This document shows, in pieces, positions 58,601 to 64,000 of a stretch of 64,000 nt of DNA. The notes under the pieces are model-generated. The model was not told the DNA's origin. It saw only the letters and a list, made by a program, of their open reading frames with translations, and did not search any database. The translations under genes and the position numbers were made by a program. Source of the DNA: Symsagittifera roscoffensis (Eukaryota; Xenacoelomorpha; Acoela; Convolutidae); contig NC_087064.1 of the NCBI RefSeq assembly GCF_963678635.1, positions 5,430,411 to 5,494,410 of the forward strand. Direction: 5' to 3'. Numbering within the stretch: the stretch's first letter is position 1; each line of letters opens with the position of its first letter.

Positions 58601-59107
58601 CCACCTTTTGGACGAATCTTTGAATCGTATTTTGATCTCCCGAACCACTATTCGAACAATATCGTTATAACGGACAGCGATTTCATACTCACGGAACGCA
58701 CGTGCGCCATAGCGATAACTGCGGACGTAAGCTTCAAAACAGCACTAGCGGCCGACTTTAAAAGAGAGTACAAGAATATCGAGTTTTTGTGGAAACAGAG
58801 GCCGGGTGTAGGAGGAATGATAGCGTTGCCCCCTGTTGCATCACAGATACCAGGGAAATATTTGTGTTTTTTGGTTACGAAAGCTACTGATAGGCAACAC
58901 GTGAATCCGGAGAGCTTGGTATTGGCCTTGACTCGACTTAGGGATTTCCTGGTTGAGAGAGGTGTGACCTCTCTCTCGTTGCCAGTTTATGATCCCAATA
59001 GGGGAAAGCTACATCCGAGAGAGTTGTATGCTCTTGTGCATGTGATATTTTCAGAGACTGACATAGAGGTTCACTTACATAAAAAATACTATCTGAGCAT
59101 ATGCTAA
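49625..59107 (+). CDS. Gag-Pol polyprotein of element B with C-terminal macro domain
   Basis: 3160 residues from ATG 49625; an upstream in-frame TTG is not a likely start. Gag-like domain about residues 538-690; two zinc knuckles CX2CX4HX4C (C741, C744, H749, C754 and C793, C796, H801, C806). Protease DTG at 1103-1105. RT motif A D1523 and YVDD 1588-1591. RNase H near D1738. A long acidic, Ser-rich linker with repeated LSGES phrases. Integrase D2445, D2504, E2540 (D-X35-E). Residues ~3008-3160 resemble TARG1/OARD1 macro domains: ITDSDF (ligand-binding Asp), LCFLVTK with K3086 at the position of the TARG1 catalytic lysine, VTSLSLPVYDPNRGKL, and a closing VIFSETDIEVHLH. The second TARG1 catalytic residue (Asp in GCGLDR) is not aligned; the nearest Asp is D3123. 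All core enzymes look intact. Order is Ty3/gypsy type. Confidence 0.95.
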   Translation: MQRRDSLGSTTKIPRLSKGSTRKFRTRRSQTSFSSASDAFAEDESTKGQPDLSVIEMRLRSEKNLDGNQGRSAEAEPASETPVDPFDEGERTLIRPDFEPDGVLEREEVERTEETSERSEVEPREEVLYRGMSRSETKSYKWRKEPSHLTSAHSSLAKQSNNAMMSSMSPGEEQTFSKAKKSWKSLYDERMASLPTVGLTSRDDYPEITHPDVNFTPCPRNDMSREASSASPTRPMSDGITMGASSTFDRLMTSMHKQKGGASSSTRLQPQLTSSSLGLTPPLGAAGDISDMFAGVMNGLDELRRDMTKRIDQVDERAHHGRENLKDELTHVKSQARFDQAQLIRDTDQCLAESLAQANKESEEREARMTREIERLLNDHDNTYAQTMTGLERRLDAKSDLMMRKLDAILNGNNWQEHSNLRERSRHANVGDGTGNSARAQQGSRTNYEHRNKERPRAAPQRPGWTNPVPPEADATPETRLPTVPQVSSVPDLTTVSQDTTMYASMFEPLNRSLETFITKLSKSTERGERSRRTLKKPKSYKDESDGCIDTWIEVMKLHFEEENLSKKQECSALTSNLEGTALNCVMAKRVNERDSARKIFDILLNRFGSGVQGHQAMVKFEKRRQRDEESIDKFLDDLELLRRRSNPDERISERNLAIASKFMDGVRSEELKTMLATHFTLSLDQVPTPDDLRMKSREYLLIKPRAQNRYSNYGNYSGTNTGANSSWYKPRDDMDKRRSCANCGSMDHHVSACSAYKQNMKAIGYFLEDADATDEDHEEYVRGLIMKYGPRCFFCNLEGHFKSDCTQFWDAVADVKHPRHEEALSGVKASRARLMNEAESRRKETTPSTFTTKKVKTWPDEGVASNLETESSSPLKVDYGLAARTALQNVKQDLATKEVEQWVRSELESTDLRESLDVLSKTTRAEDEKEPKKQGLKLNIISGKTFGMTKAGTKIMSIISVAGHQVVKNLSEPSEITLVHLDIYADYLKQKDPKLDSRAVRALLTTGGPRLMKVDGHYIDVHGPYPILMNVDGINIYTKAHITDANDQVGRIYIGQEELKVRRIGHNAMLEQDAVHIGCEADLAAHVLDVQGRQLSVKGLLDTGAVVSVMPVKTWTDMGFERSDLIPTSIRLAAANQGAIYVTGRTPIISLQLGGRHLWMSFLVVENLDESDQFILGRDFVRNFDVTIDLNDGLIRIKDPERKYEKRPLNKILINQAKVPIFLDRKVRLKPNQAVVATFRMRNLNELSNDRQVCLVPNPNSKSSAILGRSFSLTQSGLCVSVLLNTEATTVTIQRGKKLGYALPLNTDFLSVENLKKFDVTKCPLHANQECIMKRVIELKSSRKLFSMKSETDDGLSSCSNFPERPTEAELAANRPVLPEIEHLKGKISDKELDSLRAVLNRNADVFSKHKADIGCCNFVEHEIEIEEGSVPHREGARRMTPNKSEACRKEIEMLMEYDMIEPSKSPWACGVVMAKKKGGQLRFCCDFRYLNAVTIKDAYPIPRIDESLSKLGDAKFFTTLDLGSAFWQVPLRKQDREKTGFACELGLFQWKRMPFGLCNATATFQRLMAQALTSVTKKYGNLIMCYVDDVVIATPTLEDHIERLEEVFSCMKQAGLKCKPSKCEILKDSIKYLGRLVDKHGVRPDPEAVEAVLTWKAPKTDTQLMSFLGFANYYREFIKGYADKIYPMQKLMRNKGKKFTWTDEAQVSFENIKRELCEAPVLGMPTEKGMFVLDTDASVVAISGILHQEQEWNGRTVLRPIAYGSKVLSDTEMKYGAPKAEMFAVITFVEKYRAYLGSAPFKLRVDNRALAWLKTYSMDQSYIGRWIVRLDGYHMIIEHRTRDKHQNADSLSKKTEFYERLEEKQANQSEIKDGFSFLDKETYDELPLTRWLDKSGHPIPGHPDLPVETAAEIKLLARGEPVPLDLLVRSNLVQQELTRLGINSIALLNKTVNVAPDVMGKLRDLLDREVDRHDREWRETMQRLTVTERTEKRPVSIRSRGVERDCRSIVNQLVTSMPKEVLLRTSFTEYGTSNQNQATEEVRIKSKSSFTRRVHFTDAKEEYEPSSDCSSLDETMSGESDTFDPVKDDLSEKSNAFEPVQDNLSGERLTRQPRDRILSGESGSRRPMDRVLSGESRNISNNLEYDVGESVDSSVESGPQSGDNTSETTSNSDMSEIAIHSLLVDWKQRGLDREIHQDPDRDRYTSDEEGTVVDNAADELELIAVSKRPTRLLPHGTVVRTNLEPSVQEATPLKKIWCVKLMDDAHAPEIMSGQMNVVKTYLKARYRLSDLLRAQRNDRMTSSLKRWIENGAPDKGDLEEDSYKILKQFYLKRKDLLYLNKDGIVACKRKEEDKVLYKYNSIVLPQLYQTELLFRSHDQMGHQGVDKVYNRIQKRFEWPGLKKACEKWIAACLSCQQAKDPRKLRFPLQSIESSGFNEVVQIDHQKICMTATGYNQVLVMIDHFTKYAEAAPCMTASAEETCDHLINVWIARHGCPITFQSDNGKAFVGDLTKELMKRSQVAQAHSTTYHPQTNGLVERQNRTLVSMLRVYCSRYMDDWDKHLPQVMGAYNSTEHSTTGISPHMMLTGHEKALPLTFFYPEYEGKRTAPQTYVRDVIRRQQDLNDLCRRNTQQAQIRQKRRFDKRTADAKAYSVGDYVWVFQEVVPPKGTKKLLKKWRGPFQITEVHQGGRFYRLSTGRAAHYENIKPHNASSEDWCIPADMQEGDYLIVDPACEVNERGTRDKNDGNEMVDNCDLPLDLELTERVEVDDETLPYAEEDWDCPEQTEIDKGIQPDFPLTMETRQSKRGKNQKKYNPYGEDFVVDRIVVGDVIDSLVGLDEVAMLEEIDLVNDMDQDWIDDRSEPEVEFEPEAEQTHEQELTNLRVLEWLHDLPTDPKETILTIQDVDRDSVKYISHDNTESNWVAPDGPLRVPQSNLGLLDFGRSTGTSMDIFVRGVGVGLTHTENLIIKKLKSARETGELETEGENAKKPPFGRIFESYFDLPNHYSNNIVITDSDFILTERTCAIAITADVSFKTALAADFKREYKNIEFLWKQRPGVGGMIALPPVASQIPGKYLCFLVTKATDRQHVNPESLVLALTRLRDFLVERGVTSLSLPVYDPNRGKLHPRELYALVHVIFSETDIEVHLHKKYYLSIC

Positions 59108-59282
59108 GAATTGCGCTCGGCGATAAGTGGTTTTTTATTAAGTTGCTCGATAAGAATTAGAGTCAAGTTTTAGATTAGGTTAGGTCTTAGGTACAGTATT
59201 AGGGATTAGGTTTTTATGTGATGTTTATGTGATGTTTATGTTATGTTATTGTGATGTTATGTTTTATGTTGGTGTCATAAAA

Positions 59283-59303
59283 GACCTGGGGGCACCCCAG
59301 GTC
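59283..59303 (+). ncRNA. Perfect 9-bp hairpin with GCA loop
   Basis: GACCTGGGG (59283-59291) pairs fully with CCCCAGGTC (59295-59303) around GCA. It lies 176 nt after the Gag-Pol stop. A GCA-loop hairpin followed by the same AGGTCAT occurs in the minus-strand copy (38364-38380). Confidence 0.6.
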
Positions 59304-59345
59304 ATCAAGGTGACAGCGTACATTCATGCTACTCTGACGAAAGTA

Positions 59346-59364
59346 AAGGTGGACGATCCACCTT
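59346..59364 (+). ncRNA. Perfect 8-bp hairpin with CGA loop
   Basis: AAGGTGGA (59346-59353) pairs with TCCACCTT (59357-59364) around CGA, 42 nt after the preceding hairpin. Two perfect triloop stems so close suggest a structured RNA element between the two ORFs. Confidence 0.55.
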
Positions 59365-59550
59365 GGTGCTAAAATTTTAAATCAGAATTGAAAAAGAGAA
59401 TTTCAATGGAGAGTTTTAGAGAATTGATTGATGTTGCATCTTAAAATGATGATTCTAAGTCGCGACCTGTCTTTTAGATCTTGATTGATCGGAAATTGTT
59501 TACTGACACTGAATCAGAAGAGATTACACGAAGAATCAACACGAAAAGAA

Positions 59551-62500
59551 ATGGGAGATACTAACGAACTCATGGAATTCCTCTCAGCGAGTCTAGGAGC
59601 GACTCTAGACGAGATTTATCAGCGGCTGATCGATTGTGACTTTACACGAGAAGACCCGGGGTTGGCGATGTTTGTGGTCGCACTCCTCAATGCACTGGGA
59701 AGAGAGGGTCGAGGGAATCGCCCTACGGAAGTAGTGTTGATGTTGGCCTTCGGTGAGTCCGGGACCGCCGAGAGAGGCCGAAACCGATTGATGAGATGGA
59801 GGCGCGGAGAAATGTCTGGCCACGACTTGGCTCGTGAGCCGGGACTAGGTGAGCAAAGGGACCACCGGCTAGGTGAGATGCCCTTACCTGTCCAACCTGC
59901 GCAGCCATTAATCGGAGCGAAGAGACAGCGTGATGGGCCAGGCCCGTCACACTCGGTCGACTCTCCAACAGCTGCTCCTCCCCTGAAGAAAGTGAGAGTG
60001 AGCGAGATAGAGATCCAGACGTCGGAAACGATTGAAACACTGGAGAAGAAGGAGAGGGACCAGAGTGAGCTGTGTGCCAAACTTCAGGAGTACAGGACCA
60101 TAGCTCGGGAGAGAGATGAATGGAAAAAGAAATTCGAAGATCTGCAGGTGGCCTACAAGGAGGATGAGTTAAAGCACCTGAAGGAGCTGTATATGGCGAA
60201 GGTGAGCCAAGCGTCACCGGAAATCCTGGCGAGCATGAGGTCCTCGGAGGGATCTAGCGACACACGCCCCAGGACAACCGCGCAGGAGTTGTGCGCATCG
60301 AGAGGACCAGAGGTTCTGGATTCGCGTGCATCAAAGGGGCACGAGGCTCCTCAGCAGACACGACCGTCTGCCTCGAGTCAGAGGTTTACGATACCAGACC
60401 CTTCTGACACCTATCTAGCTCCTCAATTTCAGGAATCATTTAACCAAGTGGCCAGAGCCGCGATGGATGAGATCAACAGAGGCACTGAACGGACGCTGGC
60501 TAGGATCGTTCCTTCCCAGCGTCGTGATCCTTCATCAGATGGCTCCGAGCGGGCAACCCGCACGATAGCGTGCTCTGCGCCTGGAGGAGTCTTCAAGAAG
60601 TCTCGCGTGGTAGATATCAGGAAGAACCTGATGACACGTCATCAGTTCACGCAAGTGCCAGCCGAGCATCCTCGAGCCTGCTTGAATGACATGAGCTGGA
60701 ACCCCGCCACGAGCGACCAAGTGATTCCCCCAGGGAGTCGCCATTTGATCATTGGAGACAGTCTGGTGAGAGATCTGAATGAGATCTCCGTCTATGGCCA
60801 GACTACCACTCTGTCCTTTGGAGGAGCCTCAGTGGCTCAAGTGATCAAAATGATGGAGTTCCAGGGCGAGGATCGTCTGGATACATTGATAATAATGCTG
60901 GGGACTAATGACGTCTCGAGAGCCCCCGTAACCCCAGAAAACAAGTGGGAACCTCTGTTGGTGTGTCTGTTGAATGAATTGAAGGAAAAGTATAGACCCA
61001 GGCTCGTGATCCTGTGTACGATACCGCCAAATCCTTTGGTGGGCACTACAGCTGCGGATTTTATGAATGGCAACGTAACGCGGTGGAATGAAATGACCCG
61101 CAATCTGGTGAGGAACAATCCTGGCGAGATGCGACTCCTGGATCTTGAAAACATGCTACGTATGACTGATCACATCGAGCTCACCAGAGATGGAGTGCAC
61201 TTTAATAGCCAACGAGGGAGACATTGGATTAACGATGTGTTTCAAACGCAGTTGAGAGAAGTGGAGCAAGAATTAAGGGCGACCGGTTCTTTGGCTCGGA
61301 CCAATTCGACCGGAGGGAGTAGGGTAAGGGCAACCGTGCCCGAATCCCTCGCCAACCGCCTAGGGCCCTTGGCAGCGGAGACGGTTGGAGCCGTAACCGT
61401 CGCTCCGAGCTCAAATGTGAGAGACAGGCTGGGGACTGCCCCTCCTCCCAGGCCGCAATCGATTGGAAGCCGACTCGGCAGATCGGTGGAACAGAGTAAT
61501 AGAAACAACTCCCAGACCGCGTCTAGGAGGAATGATTCGCCTGCCACGACGAATCCTGCTTCGACGGCAGGATCGTCGACAAGCACCGTGCCAGCGGAGG
61601 GAATTGAATCCGGCAGCAGGTTGCTTTGGAATAGTTCAGATCCTAGCCATTGGGGTCAGTATAAGACGGACATGTCGGCGAAGTTGAACATGAATACCCT
61701 GACGTGTCGGGAAGATGTGATGAGAATGACTGGCGGTGAAAGTCCCACAGTGTCGCGACTTTATCGGATACCGGGCGTGGATTGGCTGCTAGCAGAGCAG
61801 GAGAAATTCAGCTCCTCGACCTCACTCCGACATGCGGACTTGGATGGATTGCCTCATGACAACACCTTTGGACCTCTAAACACCCGGTCGCTCACCGACG
61901 TTCGAGATAGGGCCCGGGAAAGGACACCACCAGTGCGCAAAGGCAAGTTTCAGACGGAGAACAAACCCAGCAACAAGCATCACAAGATGTTTAGACAATT
62001 CTCTAAGCCACCCGGTCAGACGCCGGGTGAGTATTCTAGGGATTATCCCCGAACCACAACAGTGTCTGGAGACGACAAGAGATATGGGAATCTGAAGGCC
62101 CCAGTAGGTGATGGCCTTTTTGCAGCGTATGATCCCTTGGACATAAAGGCTGCCAAGTATCTGGTTGTGGCCGGCTCCGATTATCTCTATACACCCCGTT
62201 CTCTATTCTGGCCTGATGTGATTTTCTTAACGGCGCCTAAGCTGGACTGGGGACAGGCGATAGGCATGATGATAAGTGTACGGAGAGTGGTCAGCATGGA
62301 GCCGCAGGTGATAGTGGTTGCAGGCGCGAATGATCATCTACAAAGCAGAGGCCTATTGTCACGTCTGACGGATGGATCGATCCCGAGTAACGAAGTTATA
62401 GGGGAAGCGATCATGACACTGCTCTCGGCGATGGCCGAGGTAGAGGCAGCAGCAAGACAACGGTTCACCATGAATGTGGTGAAGGTGATCTTTGTATTGT

Positions 62501-64000
62501 CACCAGGCTACGCTGCGTTGCCTGAACCCCTTCAATTTGTGTACACGATGGTCACGACGATAGCGGAGGGGATATATAACGTGATAATTCCTGCCCCAAA
62601 CAGAGTGGTGGACCCGGACAATTATTATCCGCACCGATCTGAGCTTCCCGCTGTTTGGTCTGACATCTCGAATGCCATACAGGGACTCAGAGATTGTAGC
62701 ACAACTCGGTTGGTGCTAGACGAAGTTCTGGGGTTGGAGCTGTCCAACTTCGCAAGATTATTGAAGCTAAGACCAGGGGTAGGTGACGATCATCTGTTAG
62801 TACAACAGGTGGCTGATGATCTCTGGTTCAGGCAGATGGATCATAAAGAGAACGAGCAGGGAAGGATGATCAGGAAGAACATGACGTCAGCAGAAGAGGA
62901 CCTCATGGCAATGGCTTTGCGTACGAAGCCACACAACAACATATGGTTGTATCTGTCACCGAGGCTGTGCACCTTGGGTGAAGACGCATTTGAGTATGCG
63001 CCGGCAATAATTAAGGAGATACACGCGTATTTGAAGAGTCTACTTGATGCCCGGGAGTTGGCTGGAGGCAAGATGTTGAAGCTGATGCAGGACGTGAATA
63101 CGATGTCGCTGGACAAGTTCCAAGCGGACGTGCTGGCCACGAAAGCACAGTACGAACGATCGGATGCTATCTTGGGCGGAATGGGAGTGGGATGGACGCC
63201 ATCTTTCCTATCGACGTGCTACCCGAGGGCATCTAGGAACCTGATCGCAAGTTTTGTCAAAGACATCAGGAAGTTGTCGATTGGCCTGGTGTTAGCCTTA
63301 TACGTGACATTTGGTCATGAAAACTTTGTAAAAGGACCGGCAAACCTCTTCACCCAAGCGTTGGCCGATTTGAGGTTGGATGGACTCTTGACCCTGATTG
63401 CCATGACCTATGGTCGGCTGGGAGACTTGCTTGTGCTATTGCGTTACCCTGAACAACTGCAGGGACCCAGTCGTGAGTTCAATGCACAGTTGGAAACCGC
63501 CTCGCTCAGGAAGATGAAAGACTGGAGGACTCTCCTACTTCAATACCTCCTGCAACAGAACAGAAGCGTAACAGGAGAGGACAAAGTGGCGACGAACGCA
63601 AGCGAATGCAAACAGTATTGTGGCATGCCCTTATTAACAGACTTAGCTGTCATGATGCGGATTGATCCGTTGGCTCTGGTCCACGGACTAAGGGAATTCG
63701 TCACAGTGGTTTATGGACCGGCGATGTCCTTTGCGTTCCCGGATGTACAAGTTAAAGCGTACAGGAATTCAGTGTTGTACGTCAACCTGGTCTCAGTAGT
63801 GGATTGTTCCGTGCTGAATTGGGTAGAGCAGAGTGAACTGAGAAAGCTGGCTAGCGATGATAGGCTGTTCGGAAGAATAGCAGAGCCAGGTTGGGTGTTG
63901 ATGGATTTCAACAACCACTTCAAATGCCGAATGGGTCGTGAGGATCTGTCCCACATCCAGTTCAACCCAAAACTCTGGAATCTGAGACCAGTGGTGAAAG
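59551..64000 (+). CDS. Second ORF of element B: SGNH hydrolase plus degenerate SGNH-like unit (partial, runs off the window)
   Basis: Open from ATG 59551 to the window end (at least 1483 codons); an in-frame stop at 59482-59484 fixes the start. Residues ~155-215 are a charged coiled-coil-type stretch. Residues ~395-560 form an SGNH/GDSL hydrolase: GDSL 402-405 (nucleophile S404), LSFGG (G424/G425, oxyanion Gly), GTND 451-454 (N453), DGVH 547-550 (D547, H550). All four blocks are present and spaced as in the family. Residues ~865-1040 repeat the plan in degenerate form: VVAGSDYL where GDSL should be, GAND 925-928, no DxxH. The remaining ~440 residues are helical and unrecognised. SGNH enzymes hydrolyse esters of lipids, sugars or acyl groups; the substrate here cannot be predicted. 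Confidence 0.85.
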   Translation, partial: MGDTNELMEFLSASLGATLDEIYQRLIDCDFTREDPGLAMFVVALLNALGREGRGNRPTEVVLMLAFGESGTAERGRNRLMRWRRGEMSGHDLAREPGLGEQRDHRLGEMPLPVQPAQPLIGAKRQRDGPGPSHSVDSPTAAPPLKKVRVSEIEIQTSETIETLEKKERDQSELCAKLQEYRTIARERDEWKKKFEDLQVAYKEDELKHLKELYMAKVSQASPEILASMRSSEGSSDTRPRTTAQELCASRGPEVLDSRASKGHEAPQQTRPSASSQRFTIPDPSDTYLAPQFQESFNQVARAAMDEINRGTERTLARIVPSQRRDPSSDGSERATRTIACSAPGGVFKKSRVVDIRKNLMTRHQFTQVPAEHPRACLNDMSWNPATSDQVIPPGSRHLIIGDSLVRDLNEISVYGQTTTLSFGGASVAQVIKMMEFQGEDRLDTLIIMLGTNDVSRAPVTPENKWEPLLVCLLNELKEKYRPRLVILCTIPPNPLVGTTAADFMNGNVTRWNEMTRNLVRNNPGEMRLLDLENMLRMTDHIELTRDGVHFNSQRGRHWINDVFQTQLREVEQELRATGSLARTNSTGGSRVRATVPESLANRLGPLAAETVGAVTVAPSSNVRDRLGTAPPPRPQSIGSRLGRSVEQSNRNNSQTASRRNDSPATTNPASTAGSSTSTVPAEGIESGSRLLWNSSDPSHWGQYKTDMSAKLNMNTLTCREDVMRMTGGESPTVSRLYRIPGVDWLLAEQEKFSSSTSLRHADLDGLPHDNTFGPLNTRSLTDVRDRARERTPPVRKGKFQTENKPSNKHHKMFRQFSKPPGQTPGEYSRDYPRTTTVSGDDKRYGNLKAPVGDGLFAAYDPLDIKAAKYLVVAGSDYLYTPRSLFWPDVIFLTAPKLDWGQAIGMMISVRRVVSMEPQVIVVAGANDHLQSRGLLSRLTDGSIPSNEVIGEAIMTLLSAMAEVEAAARQRFTMNVVKVIFVLSPGYAALPEPLQFVYTMVTTIAEGIYNVIIPAPNRVVDPDNYYPHRSELPAVWSDISNAIQGLRDCSTTRLVLDEVLGLELSNFARLLKLRPGVGDDHLLVQQVADDLWFRQMDHKENEQGRMIRKNMTSAEEDLMAMALRTKPHNNIWLYLSPRLCTLGEDAFEYAPAIIKEIHAYLKSLLDARELAGGKMLKLMQDVNTMSLDKFQADVLATKAQYERSDAILGGMGVGWTPSFLSTCYPRASRNLIASFVKDIRKLSIGLVLALYVTFGHENFVKGPANLFTQALADLRLDGLLTLIAMTYGRLGDLLVLLRYPEQLQGPSREFNAQLETASLRKMKDWRTLLLQYLLQQNRSVTGEDKVATNASECKQYCGMPLLTDLAVMMRIDPLALVHGLREFVTVVYGPAMSFAFPDVQVKAYRNSVLYVNLVSVVDCSVLNWVEQSELRKLASDDRLFGRIAEPGWVLMDFNNHFKCRMGREDLSHIQFNPKLWNLRPVVK

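Larger units (their letters stand above)
59108..59550 (+). other. Intercistronic spacer of element B
   Basis: No gene. It holds a short TGATGTTTATG repeat near 59216-59250 and two perfect triloop hairpins listed separately. No splice acceptor clearly decides how the second ORF is expressed. Confidence 0.6.

Noticed and set aside
59334-59364. CTGACGA followed by a stable stem, resembling part of a hammerhead ribozyme core
   Set aside because: The GAAA that must follow stem II and the cleavage-site strand are missing, so no complete core can be drawn.
1-64000. CRISPR arrays, rRNA and tRNA genes
   Set aside because: No spacer-repeat arrays, rRNA-like segments or complete tRNA cloverleafs were seen. 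The only T-arm-like sequence is the complement within the primer-binding site.

Overview
The window is a stretch of animal, probably invertebrate, genomic DNA made almost entirely of retroelements. No host gene, tRNA or rRNA gene was recognised, so the species cannot be named. The mix of Ty3/gypsy-type LTR elements, CR1/L2-like LINE relics and a Penelope-like relic in AT-rich DNA points to an invertebrate metazoan; nothing here separates nematode, cnidarian or flatworm.

Region 1 (1-5185) is AT-rich DNA with degenerate short repeats and one LINE reverse transcriptase relic. Region 2 (5186-24096) is a complete, young, very large LTR retroelement of 18.9 kb, called element A here. It has 408-bp LTRs that differ at two positions, a TTAA target duplication and a primer-binding site. 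After these come a small basic ORF, a 2740-residue Gag-Pol, a small membrane ORF, a 378-codon frame with no ATG, an envelope-like pair, and an unrecognised 599-residue ORF. The last four frames sit tip to tail, each shifted -1 from the one before.

Region 3 (24097-38360) is old DNA with LINE fragments (RT, endonuclease, SGNH esterase), a decayed Penelope-like RT with a partial duplication, and several minisatellites. Region 4 (about 38360-45650, minus strand) is a dead, 5'-truncated relative of element B, with stops, frameshifts and lost catalytic residues.

Region 5 (about 46500-64000, plus strand, running off the end) is element B, a Ty3/gypsy-type element. It has a long structured leader and an intact 3160-residue Gag-Pol whose last ~150 residues look like a TARG1/OARD1-type macro (ADP-ribose binding) domain. 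A second ORF of at least 1483 codons follows. It carries a complete SGNH/GDSL hydrolase motif set and then a second, apparently catalytically dead, SGNH-like unit. The macro domain and the start of the second ORF also occur in the dead minus-strand copy, so they are lineage features and not a chance fusion.

The main candidates for something undescribed are: (i) an LTR element encoding both a macro domain and an SGNH hydrolase protein; (ii) the giant element A with its overlapping accessory genes; (iii) RNA structures in both elements, the best being a tandem pair in the element B leader with four compensatory base-pair changes in one 8-bp helix.
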